NCBI GenBank assembly: GCA_017615545.1
Contig: JAFZZY010000013.1
Location: 1 to 64,000, forward strand
Direction: 5' to 3'
Length of the DNA stretch: 64,000 nt
DNA from: Lachnospiraceae bacterium
GTDB lineage: Bacteria > Bacillota > Clostridia > Lachnospirales > Lachnospiraceae
Positions 36,064 to 45,772 of the stretch are shown one piece after another. A program made the translations under genes and the position numbers. The notes under the pieces were generated by a model. The model was not told the origin of the DNA, searched no databases, and saw only the letters and a program-made list of their open reading frames with translations. Positions within the stretch are counted from its first letter, which is position 1; each line of letters begins with the position of its first letter.

Positions 36064-37683
36064 TTACGGCATTTCCAGTGTCTCCGGAGGGATCACCTCG
36101 GCGATGACCTTCTTAACGAATTCAGTATCGCTGTAGGGGATCTTTTTGCCGTTGATCTCCTGATAGGTCTCCTGACCCAGATCGATGATGGCGATCAGAT
36201 CGCCTTCCTGTACGTGTTCGATCGCATAGCGGATCGCTTTCTTTCGGTTGGGAATGACTACATAATTTCCCTTCGTCAGCTTAAGGCCCTGAGCGATTGT
36301 CAGGAAAATGTTTTCAAAGGTCTCATAGCGGTTGTGTCCCGAAGTAACGATGGACAGATCCGCGAGTCTTCCGCTGGCCTCTCCCATCTCGAATCTTCGG
36401 GACAATGCGCGATTGCCGTCCGCAGAGAAGATGCAGACCAGACGTTTGGGCAGAAAATGCCGCAGGGACACCAGCAGGTTGCGTGTGCTGTAACCGTTGT
36501 GCGCGAAATCCACACAAACGGAGAAACGCGTGCTCTGATAGACCATATCCAGGCGGCCGGGCACATGAATGCGGCTGAGCGTTTCGATGATGGTCTCGTA
36601 AGATACTCCCATCAAACGTGTGACCGTAATTGCGGCCATGGCATTGCCCACCTGATACAGACCCGGGAAATTCACATCCACAGAGGCAGCCGGTGATGCC
36701 TGGGCATCCTTCTCATAAACGTCCATGTGGACCATGGGACGGAACCGGTCGGAAGTCTCGTAGATATTGTCGGCATAAAACAATGCCTGCTCGTCCTCTG
36801 ACAAAGCCAGCTCCGCAGGCTTCGGTCCCGTGCCGAAAAAGACGGTATTCTTGATGCCTCGGCCGCGAATCTCCGCGAGAAACGCATCCAGATGCTGCGA
36901 ATCGTAGCAAACGATGGGCTGACGAGCAACATCCATCAGCATGCTTTTGAAGTGCAGATATTCTTCAAAACTTTTATGTTCGATGGGGCTGATATGGTCA
37001 CCCTCAACGATATTCAAAAATAAAGCATAGTCGAACGTGATCCCGGCGATACGGTCCATCATGATGCCGGCCGAGGAACACTCCACGACAGCGCACTCGC
37101 ATCCCGCTTTTACAAAGCCGTCGAGGATGCGGAACAGTTCATCGGAGTCGGGTGTCGAGTTCGGAAGCTCCTCCATCTGTCCATCAACGATGGCGCCGCT
37201 GGAACCGACACTCCCGCACTTATGATCGGCGGCATTCAGGATCTCCGAGATCATGTGGGTGGTCGTCGTCTTACCTTTGGAACCGGTCAGGGCGATCATC
37301 TTCATCTTCCGCTCAGGATGATCATAATAATTCGCGATCAGGAGTGCCTTCGTCTTACGTACATTGTCCGTGGAGACGACGGTCACTCGGGACAATGCGG
37401 CAGCGAAGCCTGCATCCCCGTTCTCCTGCGCACGGATCTCCTTCAAAACACGCTCTGTCTGATCTTCTTCTATAACGACAAGCGCCGCGCCGCGCCGGAT
37501 CACATCGCAGATCACTGTGTGTGAGTCAAAACGCACGCCGCGGACGCAAACGTACAGGTCGCCGGGTATGATGCGGCGATGATCCATTTTTGCGGTAACT
37601 CCGGTCACCTCAACTGAAGCGGCCTTCGTACCCTCATATATCTTTCGGCATACTATACCTTCCAACAGGTTTTCTTTAAGCAC
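36064..37683 (-). CDS. MurE-like amide ligase with unusual substrate motif
   Basis: The 539 residues have the three Mur-ligase domains. The P-loop is GSKGKTT (134-140), the carbamylated-Lys candidate lies in HFKSML (Lys246), and VPGRLDMV plus VDFAHNGYS (about 374-399) match MurE. The amino-acid recognition motif DNPR of diaminopimelate-adding MurE is replaced: TSGHNRYE stands where TSDNPRxE is expected. The GxGGDRD segment is also altered to SADGNRA. It is therefore probably not the housekeeping MurE. GTG 37683 overlaps the dehydrogenase gene by 8 bases and has GGAGG, so expression is coupled. It may act with the adjacent ATP-grasp ligase. Confidence 0.8.
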   Translation of the reverse strand: MLKENLLEGIVCRKIYEGTKAASVEVTGVTAKMDHRRIIPGDLYVCVRGVRFDSHTVICDVIRRGAALVVIEEDQTERVLKEIRAQENGDAGFAAALSRVTVVSTDNVRKTKALLIANYYDHPERKMKMIALTGSKGKTTTTHMISEILNAADHKCGSVGSSGAIVDGQMEELPNSTPDSDELFRILDGFVKAGCECAVVECSSAGIMMDRIAGITFDYALFLNIVEGDHISPIEHKSFEEYLHFKSMLMDVARQPIVCYDSQHLDAFLAEIRGRGIKNTVFFGTGPKPAELALSEDEQALFYADNIYETSDRFRPMVHMDVYEKDAQASPAASVDVNFPGLYQVGNAMAAITVTRLMGVSYETIIETLSRIHVPGRLDMVYQSTRFSVCVDFAHNGYSTRNLLVSLRHFLPKRLVCIFSADGNRALSRRFEMGEASGRLADLSIVTSGHNRYETFENIFLTIAQGLKLTKGNYVVIPNRKKAIRYAIEHVQEGDLIAIIDLGQETYQEINGKKIPYSDTEFVKKVIAEVIPPETLEMP

Positions 37684-38740
37684 CGAATACTTCCTCCATC
37701 TGATCGTAAAGCTCTCCGAGTCGTTCGTCGGAAAGATCGGTTTCGTTCAGGATCGTGTAGCGGTCCGCGCGTGTGCCGGCCGCTTTCTGCCATGCCCCGA
37801 TGAAAACTTCCTTCGAGATGCCCAGTTTCGACGGGCATACGGGAACCTGATAGTCCTTCAGCATCTTCGTGATCTTCGCAACATTGCGGCCCTGGAACAC
37901 GCAGGCACCGTAGCTTCCGACCGCAACGGCGATGCCATGGGGCAATGAGACCTCATCGGGATAACACTCTTCCAACGCATGGCAGAACAAATGTTCGGAA
38001 CCCGAGGACGGGCGGGAACTGCCTGCGATCTCCATCGCCAGGCCGCCCATGACCAGGGCGTGCGTCAGCATCTTAATGAAATCCTTGCTGTAGATCTCTT
38101 TATTCTCATTGTAACAGATGGAATTAAACGCCATCTTCGACATCATATAGGCGAAATCTTCCATCGTGCCGTGTTTCTTCTGCGCGGCGAGCTTCCAGTC
38201 ATTGAGCGCCGTGTATTTGCTCACGGTGTCGCCGATTCCGGACAGAAGCTGGTGCTTCGGCGCCGTCAGGATGACATTGGCATCCACGATAACAGCGGCA
38301 GGGATGCCGCAGCCGAAGGTCTTCCGGGCCCTGCCTTCGGTCCCGAGGACCGCCATCGGGGAAGCGATCCCGTCGTTGCTCAGTGTCGTGGGCAGGCACA
38401 GAAACAGCGTCTTGGAAACAAACGCCGCATATTTCGCCATGTCCAGGACGGAACCGCCGCCCAGTCCGATGACCAGATTGATATTTCCCACGCAGATATG
38501 CTTCGCCAGTTCGACGGCGCTGTCAAACGTGCCGGCCGATACCAGATAGACTTCACACTGCTTAAGATCCGCGCAGATATCACGGATCACATTTGCAAAG
38601 ATATCCTTCAGGTTCCCATCGGTCACGAGGATCGCTTTCCTTTTTTTGATATCCGGAATGCAATCCTTCATGACCTGATCCACGCGGGAAAACACGCCCT
38701 CCTCCACGATCAGGTGGTAGGGCAATTGAAATTGTTGCAT
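37676..38740 (-). CDS. Glycerol-1-phosphate dehydrogenase-like enzyme (AraM/EgsA family)
   Basis: This is a metal-dependent NAD(P)H dehydrogenase of the iron-containing alcohol dehydrogenase fold. The 354 residues show GLGGGSVLDMAKYAA (nucleotide loop, about 92-106), PTTLSNDGIASPMA (about 117-130), typical of the sn-glycerol-1-phosphate dehydrogenase branch, and metal ligands in LSGIGD (Asp171), GSEHLFCHALE and LPHG. Known members make sn-glycerol 1-phosphate from dihydroxyacetone phosphate. No geranylgeranylglyceryl phosphate synthase (PcrB) is in the window. It lies 3 bases after clpB and overlaps the Mur-type ligase, which ties it to both. Confidence 0.82.
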   Translation of the reverse strand: MQQFQLPYHLIVEEGVFSRVDQVMKDCIPDIKKRKAILVTDGNLKDIFANVIRDICADLKQCEVYLVSAGTFDSAVELAKHICVGNINLVIGLGGGSVLDMAKYAAFVSKTLFLCLPTTLSNDGIASPMAVLGTEGRARKTFGCGIPAAVIVDANVILTAPKHQLLSGIGDTVSKYTALNDWKLAAQKKHGTMEDFAYMMSKMAFNSICYNENKEIYSKDFIKMLTHALVMGGLAMEIAGSSRPSSGSEHLFCHALEECYPDEVSLPHGIAVAVGSYGACVFQGRNVAKITKMLKDYQVPVCPSKLGISKEVFIGAWQKAAGTRADRYTILNETDLSDERLGELYDQMEEVFGA

Positions 38741-38743
38741 TGA

Positions 38744-41392
38744 TTACTCCTTCTTATCGGCTTTCGAAGCCTCCGTCTCATTTGCTTCCCCATTTGAAGC
38801 GGGAACTGCCGTAGCGAACAGTTCTTCTTTCTCGGCATCCAGGTCGATCAGGATCGAATCACCCATGGAGATCGAACCTTCGAGGATCAGTTTTGCGGCC
38901 AATGTCTCGACGTGCTTCTGCAGGAATCTCTTCAGCGGACGCGCACCATAGGCAGGATCGTAACCTTCATCGATGACGAACTGCTTCGCCGCAGGCGTCA
39001 GTTTGATGACGAGCTGCTTCTCGACCAGTCTCTTATTGACCGATGCAAGCATGAGATCCATGATGCCGGTGATGTTGTCCTTCGTGAGCGGCTTAAAGAG
39101 AATGGTCTCGTCCAGACGGTTCAGGAACTCCGGACGGAAGTGCTCACGCAGGTCGTTGTAGACCATTTCCTTCGCTTCTTCGCTGATCACGCCATTCTCG
39201 TCGATGCCGTCCAGCAGGTACTGGGAACCGATGTTGCTCGTAAGGATGATGACCGTATTCTTAAAATCGACGGTACGGCCCTGAGAGTCGGTCACACGAC
39301 CATCGTCGAGGATCTGTAAGAGGATATTGAAAACGTCGGCGTGGGCCTTCTCGACCTCATCAAAAAGGATTACCGAGTACGGCTTTCTGCGGACGGCTTC
39401 GGTCAGCTGACCGCCCTCCTCGTAACCCACATATCCGGGCGGCGCTCCGATCAAACGGGATACGGAGTGTTTCTCCATGTATTCGGTCATATCGAGACGC
39501 ACCATGTTGTTCTCATCGTCAAAGAGGTTCTGGGCCAGAGCCTTCGCGAGTTCCGTCTTACCTACACCGGTAGGTCCCAGGAACAGGAAGGAACCGATGG
39601 GCTTACCCGGATCTTTGATGCCGGCACGGGAACGGATGATGGACTCGGAAACCTTCGTCACTGCATCATCCTGGCCAATGACTCTCTTATGGAGTTCTTC
39701 GTCGAGATGCAATGTCTTATTGCGCTCGCTCTCGGTCAGTTTTGTCACCGGAATATTCGTCCAGCGAGATACGATAATTCCGATCTCTTCTTCTGTAACC
39801 GCCTCATGGACCAGTGAATAATCGTGGTTCTGCTGCGCGATCTCGGCAGCCTCCAGACGTTTCTGTGCGTCCGGCAGTTTACCGTACTGCAGTTCGGCCG
39901 CCTTCTCCAGATTGTATTCCTGCATCGCTGCCTGGATCTGCTTATTGATATCGTCGATCTCTTCACGGATGACGGAAATGGACTCGAGCTGCTTTTTCTC
40001 CTCTTCCCATTTCGCCATCTGGGTATTCAGTTCTTCCCGTTTCTTCGTTAGTTCCTCGGACAGTTCCGCCAGACGCTCACGGGACAGTTTATCCGTCTCT
40101 TTCTTCAGGGCCGCCTCTTCGATCTCCATCTGCATGACCTTACGGGAGATCTCATCGAGATCTGCCGGCATGGAATCGAGTTCGGTCTTCACCATCGCGC
40201 AGGCCTCATCCACGAGGTCGATGGCTTTATCGGGCAGGAAACGGTCGGAAATGTAACGATTGGACAATGTAGCCGCCGCCACGAGGGCACCATCGGTGAT
40301 CTTTACGCCGTGGAATACTTCGTAACGCTCTTTCAGTCCACGAAGGATGGAAATGGTATCTTCAACCGAGGGCTCATCGACCAGAACGGGTTGGAAACGA
40401 CGCTCCAGGGCCGGATCCTTCTCGATGTACTGACGATATTCGTCGAGGGTCGTCGCACCGATACAACGAAGCTCACCACGCGCCAACATGGGTTTCAGCA
40501 TGTTGCTCGCATCCATGGCGCCGTCGGTCTTGCCTGCGCCTACGATCAGGTGCAACTCATCGATGAACAGGATGATCTGACCTTCACTGTTTTTCACTTC
40601 TTCCAGAACAGACTTCAGTCTTTCCTCAAACTCACCACGATACTTCGCGCCGGCAACCAGTGCGCCCATATCGAGGGAGAATATCTTTTTATCTTTCAGT
40701 GCCTGCGGAACATCGCCACGCACGATACGCTGCGCCAGGCCTTCGATGACGGCCGTTTTACCGACGCCGGGCTCACCGATCAGACACGGATTGTTTTTTG
40801 CCTTACGGGACAATATACGCACGATACGGCGGATCTCTTCATCACGGCCGATGACCGGATCCATTTTCTGCTGACGTGCCTTTTCCACGAGTTCGGTGCC
40901 GTATTTCTCGAGAGACTCGTAAGTTGCCTCAGGATTATCGGTCGTCACGCGCTGATTACCGCGGACGGACTTTAAAGCCATCAAAAAGCCTTCGCGGTTA
41001 ACCCCGAAGTCACGGAACAATGTCTTGGTATCGCCGGCGCTGTATTTGATCAAAGACAGGAACAGATGCTCGACGGATGTATAGTCGTCGCCCATCAGTT
41101 TCGCCTCGTCCTCCGCGCTGATGATTACTTTATTCAACGGACCGGAAAAATACACCTGTACGTCTCCGGATACCTTAACCTTCTTCTGAATGATCTCCTC
41201 GGTGCGTTGCTGCAGGAGTTTCGGGTCGATCGCCATCTTCTCGAGAAGCTTCGCGATCAGACTGTCTTCCTGTGTAAGCAGCGCCAACAGGAAGTGCTCC
41301 TGCTCGATCTGCTGGTTCCCGTATTTGTAAGCCAGCTTTTCGCTCTGCTGAACGGCCTCGGTAGACTTTTGTGTGAATCTGCTGATATTCAT
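38744..41392 (-). CDS. clpB: ClpB disaggregase
   Basis: ClpB is the AAA+ chaperone that pulls proteins out of aggregates with DnaK. The 882 residues contain the Clp N-domain, two ATPase modules (Walker A GEPGVGKT near 206 and GPTGVGKT near 605) and the coiled-coil M-domain between them. No ClpP-binding loop is seen. ATG 41392 was chosen, since a second in-frame ATG 9 bases upstream directly abuts the GGAG ribosome site. A perfect CIRCE element lies in the leader, so HrcA control is very likely. Three further genes follow closely. Confidence 0.97.
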   Translation of the reverse strand: MNISRFTQKSTEAVQQSEKLAYKYGNQQIEQEHFLLALLTQEDSLIAKLLEKMAIDPKLLQQRTEEIIQKKVKVSGDVQVYFSGPLNKVIISAEDEAKLMGDDYTSVEHLFLSLIKYSAGDTKTLFRDFGVNREGFLMALKSVRGNQRVTTDNPEATYESLEKYGTELVEKARQQKMDPVIGRDEEIRRIVRILSRKAKNNPCLIGEPGVGKTAVIEGLAQRIVRGDVPQALKDKKIFSLDMGALVAGAKYRGEFEERLKSVLEEVKNSEGQIILFIDELHLIVGAGKTDGAMDASNMLKPMLARGELRCIGATTLDEYRQYIEKDPALERRFQPVLVDEPSVEDTISILRGLKERYEVFHGVKITDGALVAAATLSNRYISDRFLPDKAIDLVDEACAMVKTELDSMPADLDEISRKVMQMEIEEAALKKETDKLSRERLAELSEELTKKREELNTQMAKWEEEKKQLESISVIREEIDDINKQIQAAMQEYNLEKAAELQYGKLPDAQKRLEAAEIAQQNHDYSLVHEAVTEEEIGIIVSRWTNIPVTKLTESERNKTLHLDEELHKRVIGQDDAVTKVSESIIRSRAGIKDPGKPIGSFLFLGPTGVGKTELAKALAQNLFDDENNMVRLDMTEYMEKHSVSRLIGAPPGYVGYEEGGQLTEAVRRKPYSVILFDEVEKAHADVFNILLQILDDGRVTDSQGRTVDFKNTVIILTSNIGSQYLLDGIDENGVISEEAKEMVYNDLREHFRPEFLNRLDETILFKPLTKDNITGIMDLMLASVNKRLVEKQLVIKLTPAAKQFVIDEGYDPAYGARPLKRFLQKHVETLAAKLILEGSISMGDSILIDLDAEKEELFATAVPASNGEANETEASKADKKE

Positions 41393-41456
41393 ATACGTCA
41401 TCTCCTTAGTCTTTCGGATCTCCCTCCCCGGGATGTTCCGCTTCCTTTTCTGAAAA

Positions 41457-41483
41457 TTAGCACTCTTCGCCTTCGAGTGCTAA
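41457..41483 (-). promoter_or_regulatory. CIRCE operator (HrcA-binding site) of clpB
   Basis: TTAGCACTC, nine bases, GAGTGCTAA: an exact match to the CIRCE consensus arms. It lies just downstream of the likely -10, around the transcription start, the position where HrcA represses heat-shock operons. No CtsR heptad repeat was noticed here. Confidence 0.97.
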
Positions 41484-41494
41484 TCCCTACTAAA

Positions 41495-41523
41495 GTTTTA
41501 CTACATTTTGACCGAAATGTAAA
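41495..41523 (-). promoter_or_regulatory. Putative promoter of the clpB cluster
   Basis: Minus strand: TTTACA, 17 bases, TAAAAC. The -10 is weak, but its position 12 bases before CIRCE fits HrcA-controlled promoters. Confidence 0.5.
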
Positions 41524-41586
41524 GAGTCTTTTCTTACTTTTTTGGGTCTTTTTCGCTTAATTTATCTTAAAGTCAGACGAAACCGC

Positions 41587-41615
41587 TTGAACTTTGAAAC
41601 ATTTTCCGATATAAT
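41587..41615 (+). promoter_or_regulatory. Promoter of the plus-strand PH-domain-like gene
   Basis: TTGAAC, 17 bases, a perfect TATAAT, about 57 bases before the start codon at 41672. It diverges from the clpB promoter about 64 bases away. Confidence 0.75.
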
Positions 41616-41671
41616 CTTTAATAGAGATATGCAGAGCGTGATCATTGCGTATCGGGAAGGAGAATAAGATT

Positions 41672-42139
41672 ATGTCAAAAGCTACCATGACAGCGGCTGA
41701 GCCCGAGATCATCTGGAAAGATCGTAAACATCATATGTGGTTCCCGCTTAGTTTCGATAGATATCGCGTTTCGCAGGATCGTCTCTACACGGAGAAGGGT
41801 TTCTTCTCATCCACCTACGACGAGCTTCTGCTCTATCGTGTGATCGACCTGAAGCTTCGCAGAAATCTTCTGCAGAAGATCTTCGGGACCGGTTCCATCA
41901 CCATTACCGCAAAAGCGGATAATGACCACGATCTGGTCTTAAAGAACATCCGCCGTCCTCTGGCGGTAAAAAACCTGATTTCTGAATTGGTCGAGACGGC
42001 CCGTGATAAGAAACGCGTTGTCGGTAAAGAGTTCTTCAGCATGGAGGGCGGCCCGCACATTGACATAGATGGCTCGCTCCTCGGCGATGATCCCGACATC
42101 GAGATGAGCGGGGCTTACGACAATGATTATGACGATTGA
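41672..42139 (+). CDS. PH-domain-like (bPH_2) small protein
   Basis: This is the only protein gene on the plus strand. The 155 residues start at ATG 41672 behind GGAAGGAG; an in-frame ATG at 41645 has no such site. The core (about 10-115) reads as a bacterial PH-like beta barrel: RYRVSQDRLYTEKGFF...YDELLLYRVIDLKLRRNLLQKIFGTGSITI is the usual pattern of bPH_2 domains. There is no membrane helix, and the C-terminus is very acidic (DNDYDD). Such domains are often membrane-associated; the role is unknown. It is a single-gene unit with promoter and terminator. Confidence 0.8.
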   Translation: MSKATMTAAEPEIIWKDRKHHMWFPLSFDRYRVSQDRLYTEKGFFSSTYDELLLYRVIDLKLRRNLLQKIFGTGSITITAKADNDHDLVLKNIRRPLAVKNLISELVETARDKKRVVGKEFFSMEGGPHIDIDGSLLGDDPDIEMSGAYDNDYDD

Positions 42140-42165
42140 TCGGGCATAGACCCATAAGAAAATAA

Positions 42166-42203
42166 CCGCCGGTCGGCACTTGCGTGCCGGTCGGCGGTTT
42201 TGT
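42166..42203. terminator. Terminator shared by the PH-like gene and purD
   Basis: A 14-base-pair stem (CCGCCGGTCGGCAC with its partner, two G-U pairs) and a TTGC loop, followed by TTTTGTTTTT on the plus strand and A-rich sequence before it. It lies between two convergent genes and probably stops both. Confidence 0.85.
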
Positions 42204-42205
42204 TT

Positions 42206-43477
42206 TTATGCTTCGTCGATCGCTTTACCGATGTCGTTGCGCATGTATTTATTCTCGAAGCTGACGAGTTTCGTTGCCTCGTAAGCATTTGCGCGGGCGG
42301 TCTTTAAGTCGGGACCGATCGCGGTCACGCCGAGGACACGTCCTCCGTTCGTCACGATCTTATCGCCGTCAAACTTGGAACCGGCATGGAATACAAACTT
42401 ATCCGTTGCGCCGTCAAAATTCTCCAGACCTGTGATCTCGAAGCCCTTCTTGTAAGAAACCGGGTAGCCGTCCGATGCCAGGACGACGCAAACTGCAGCA
42501 TTGTCCGCAAAGGATAGTTCGATCTGATCCAAGGTTCCGTCTACGCAAGCCTCAAATACTTCCATGATGTCGTTCTCCATACGAGGCAGAACGACCTGCG
42601 TCTCGGGATCGCCGAAACGAGCATTGAACTCAAGAACCTTCGGACACTCCGGTGTCAGCATCAGGCCGAAGAAGATCACGCCCTTAAACTCACGACCTTC
42701 AGCTGCCATCGCATCCACGGTCTTCTGGTAGATATGCTCGCGGCAGAATTTGTCGACTTCTTCCGTGTAGAACGGGCTCGGGGAAAATGTACCCATGCCG
42801 CCGGTATTCAGGCCCTGGTCGCCATCCTTCGCGCGTTTATGATCCTGAGCGCTCGTCATGATGCGGATGGTCTTACCATCGCAGAACGACAGGACGGAAA
42901 CCTCGCGTCCGGTCATGAACTCCTCGACAACGATGGTGTCGCCGGCGCTGCCGAACTGACGATCCAACATGAGAGTCTTCACGCCCTCGATCGCTTCTTC
43001 ACGTGTATTGCAGATCAGAACACCCTTACCGAGTGCCAAGCCGTCTGCCTTCAGAACGGTCGGGATCGGACAGGTCTTTACATACTCCAGCGCTGCCTCG
43101 GGACTGTTGAATGTCTCGTATGCCGCGGTCGGAATGCCGTACTTCTTCATCAGATCCTTGGAAAATGCCTTCGAACCCTCCAGGATCGCTGCGTTCTTAC
43201 GAGGTCCGAATACACGGATATTTGCCTCTTCGAACTTATCTACGATGCCGCCAACCAGCGGATCGTCCGGTCCCACGATCACGAAATCGATCTTCTCTTC
43301 TTTCGCGAAAGCGACCATCTTATCAAATTCCATAACGCCGATCGGCACGCAGGTCGCGATCTTCGCGATGCCCGCATTGCCCGGGGCACAATATAACTTC
43401 GTCACGCGCGGACTCTGCGCTACCTTCCATGCGATCGCATGCTCGCGGCCGCCGCCGCCAACGATCAATACCTTCAT
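42206..43477 (-). CDS. purD: Phosphoribosylamine-glycine ligase
   Basis: PurD makes GAR from phosphoribosylamine, glycine and ATP, the second step of purine synthesis. The 423 residues start MKVLIVGGGGREHAIAWK, with the ATP-grasp part KADGLALGKGVLIC (about 143-156) and FNARFGDPETQV near 285. ATG 43477 has a GGAGG site. It is last in the purE-purM-purN-purD run and ends 3 bases from the shared terminator. Confidence 0.97.
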   Translation of the reverse strand: MKVLIVGGGGREHAIAWKVAQSPRVTKLYCAPGNAGIAKIATCVPIGVMEFDKMVAFAKEEKIDFVIVGPDDPLVGGIVDKFEEANIRVFGPRKNAAILEGSKAFSKDLMKKYGIPTAAYETFNSPEAALEYVKTCPIPTVLKADGLALGKGVLICNTREEAIEGVKTLMLDRQFGSAGDTIVVEEFMTGREVSVLSFCDGKTIRIMTSAQDHKRAKDGDQGLNTGGMGTFSPSPFYTEEVDKFCREHIYQKTVDAMAAEGREFKGVIFFGLMLTPECPKVLEFNARFGDPETQVVLPRMENDIMEVFEACVDGTLDQIELSFADNAAVCVVLASDGYPVSYKKGFEITGLENFDGATDKFVFHAGSKFDGDKIVTNGGRVLGVTAIGPDLKTARANAYEATKLVSFENKYMRNDIGKAIDEA

Positions 43478-43495
43478 CTTATCGTTCCTCCGTTT

Positions 43496-44140
43496 TCACT
43501 GTTTGATACGTACGGTACGTGTTTCGGGATCGACCGAAACCAGGCCGCGGGAAATATATTCGATCGCCTTCGGCAGGATGATCCACTCCGCCTGCTCCAT
43601 CACACGGAGCTGCAGGCTCTTCGGCGTATCGTCCTGTAAAACTTCAACGGCTTTCTGGAAGATGATGGGGCCGGTATCGGTTCCCTCATCCACAAAATGT
43701 ACGGTCGCTCCGGTCACCTTCACGCCGCGCGCCAGCACTGCCTCATGCACCTTCAGTCCGTAATATCCGGTTCCGCAGAACGACGGGATCAGGGACGGAT
43801 GGATGTTGATGATTCGGTCTTTATAAGCGCGGATCATGGCCTTCGGGATGATCACCAGGAAGCCGGCCGCTACGACCAGGTCGACATTGTATTTTACGAC
43901 TGCATCGGTCAATGCATTCTCGAAATCCAGACGCGATGTGAAATTCTTCGGGGAAATACACTGCGCCGGGATGCCTGCATTTTCCGCACGTGTCAGAGCG
44001 TACGCGTTTGCGTTATTGCTGATCACGAACGAGATCTCGGTATTCGGGATGACGCCGCTCTTTACGGCATCGATGATGGCCTGCAGGTTCGTTCCGCCGC
44101 CGCTGACCAAAACGCCGATCTTAAACTTTGATTCGGACAT
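43496..44140 (-). CDS. purN: Phosphoribosylglycinamide formyltransferase
   Basis: PurN transfers the formyl group of 10-formyl-tetrahydrofolate to GAR. The 214 residues include VSGGGTNLQAII, NIHPSLIPSF (catalytic Asn and His), and the Asp of VDEGTDTGPI. The cofactor is the product of Fhs, encoded at 11786. ATG 44140 has an AAGGAG site, 45 bases after purM. Confidence 0.97.
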   Translation of the reverse strand: MSESKFKIGVLVSGGGTNLQAIIDAVKSGVIPNTEISFVISNNANAYALTRAENAGIPAQCISPKNFTSRLDFENALTDAVVKYNVDLVVAAGFLVIIPKAMIRAYKDRIINIHPSLIPSFCGTGYYGLKVHEAVLARGVKVTGATVHFVDEGTDTGPIIFQKAVEVLQDDTPKSLQLRVMEQAEWIILPKAIEYISRGLVSVDPETRTVRIKQ

Positions 44141-44185
44141 GCTCGCACTCCTTTCAAGTGTAAGAATACGAATGATATTTCAGGA

Positions 44186-45211
44186 TCAGATCAGTTTTAC
44201 GCCCTTTTCTCCGGCGATCACCTGACCGACAACATATGCCTTATCTCCTGTGCTCTCGAGTGCCTTAAGCGTTGCATCAACATCCTTCGGATCGATCGCA
44301 AGCACCATGCCGAGACCCATGTTGAAGGTGTTGTACATCATCTTCTCTTCGATGTCGCCCTTCTTCTGCATGAGTTTGAAGATAGGAAGCACGGGATAGC
44401 TGTCTTTCTTAACTTCAGCGCAAACGCCATCCGGCAGCATGCGCGGGATATTCTCATAGAAACCGCCGCCGGTGATGTGGCTGCAGCCCTTAATGGTTAC
44501 GCCGCTCTCTTTTACAGCGCGAAGTGCCTTTACGTAGATGCGGGTCGGAGTGATCAGGGTCTCGCCCAGGGTCGCACCGAGCTCGTCATAGTAAGTATCC
44601 AGAGACTCTTTCGTCATCTCGAATACCTTACGTACCAGTGAGAAACCGTTGGAATGCACGCCGGTAGAAGCAATACCGATGAGGGCATCGCCGGGCTTGA
44701 TATTCTCGCCGGTGATCAGATCCTTGCGATCGACCAGTCCAACAGAAAAACCTGCCAGATCATACTCATCCTCAGGCATAAGACCGGGATGCTCTGCAGT
44801 CTCGCCGCCGATCAGCGCGCAATCGGACTGAACACAACCGTCTGCAACGCCCTTAACGATCTGCGCGATCTTCTCGGGATAGTTCTTACCGCAAGCGATA
44901 TAATCCAGGAAAAACAAAGGCTCACCGCCGGCGCACGCTACGTCGTTTACGCACATAGCTACTGCGTCGATACCGATGGAATCATGTTTATCCATCAAGA
45001 AGCAAAGCTTTACTTTCGTTCCGCAACCGTCGGTTCCGGACAGAAGTACCGGGTCGTCCATCTCCTTGATCTTCGCCATGGAGAATGCGCCTGAGAAACC
45101 GCCGATGCCGCCCAGAACTTCCGGACGCATGGTCTTTTTGATGTGCTCCTTCATCAGCTCGACCGACTTGTATCCGGCCTCGATGTCTACTCCTGATTTC
45201 TTGTAATCCAT
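44186..45211 (-). CDS. purM: Phosphoribosylformylglycinamidine cyclo-ligase
   Basis: PurM closes the imidazole ring to give AIR. The 341 residues include GGFSGAFSM, SGTDGCGTKVKL, GGETAEHPGLM and GCSHITGGGFYENIPRML, all typical. ATG 45211 follows CGGAGG, 18 bases after purE. The order purE-purM-purN-purD skips the purC, purF, purH and purL genes, which must lie elsewhere. Confidence 0.97.
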   Translation of the reverse strand: MDYKKSGVDIEAGYKSVELMKEHIKKTMRPEVLGGIGGFSGAFSMAKIKEMDDPVLLSGTDGCGTKVKLCFLMDKHDSIGIDAVAMCVNDVACAGGEPLFFLDYIACGKNYPEKIAQIVKGVADGCVQSDCALIGGETAEHPGLMPEDEYDLAGFSVGLVDRKDLITGENIKPGDALIGIASTGVHSNGFSLVRKVFEMTKESLDTYYDELGATLGETLITPTRIYVKALRAVKESGVTIKGCSHITGGGFYENIPRMLPDGVCAEVKKDSYPVLPIFKLMQKKGDIEEKMMYNTFNMGLGMVLAIDPKDVDATLKALESTGDKAYVVGQVIAGEKGVKLI

Positions 45212-45229
45212 GATAGATCCTCCGTTTGA

Positions 45230-45745
45230 TTATTTCATTTGTTCCATGTATGCTTTGTATCCGATGTTCTCGATCTTTTCTTTCTTAGCGACTACGCCGT
45301 CCTTCAGCTCATCTTTGTAAGCCACGATCTTCTCGTAGACTGCTTCATCACTGATCGCGATCATCTTTGCTGCGAGGATGCCCGCATTGGCCGCACCATC
45401 GATCGCTACCGTGGCAACGGGGATACCCGAAGGCATGGAAACGATGGAGTACAAAGAGTCAACGCCGGACAATGCTTTCGAATGGATCGGCACGCCGATG
45501 ACGGGAAGCGGAAAGATCGCCGCGCACATGCCGGGCAGATGCGCTGCTCCGCCTGCGCCTGCGATGATGACCTGGAAGCCTTTATCCCGGGCCGTCTTAG
45601 CGTAATCAAAGAAAATATCGGGCATACGATGTGCCGAAATGATGGTCATCTCGTACTCGATCCCGAATTTCTCCAGCATGGCTGCTGCTTTGCTCATGAT
45701 GGGCAGATCGGAATCGCTGCCCATGACAATACCTACTTTTGCCAT
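45230..45745 (-). CDS. purE: N5-carboxyaminoimidazole ribonucleotide mutase, catalytic subunit
   Basis: PurE interconverts N5-CAIR and CAIR. The class I signature GSDSDLPIM is at the start, followed by SAHRMPD and [11 protein letters not shown]; 171 residues is the normal length. ATG 45745 follows GCGAGG. It begins the purine run and follows a gene of unknown function by 27 bases. No purine riboswitch was seen upstream. Confidence 0.97.
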   Translation of the reverse strand: MAKVGIVMGSDSDLPIMSKAAAMLEKFGIEYEMTIISAHRMPDIFFDYAKTARDKGFQVIIAGAGGAAHLPGMCAAIFPLPVIGVPIHSKALSGVDSLYSIVSMPSGIPVATVAIDGAANAGILAAKMIAISDEAVYEKIVAYKDELKDGVVAKKEKIENIGYKAYMEQMK

Positions 45746-45772
45746 TTGTAAGCCTCGCTTTCTTTTGGTAAA

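Noticed and set aside
36064-37683. Calling the MurE-like ligase simply murE
   Set aside because: The substrate motif is altered and the neighbours are not cell-wall genes, so the housekeeping name would be misleading.
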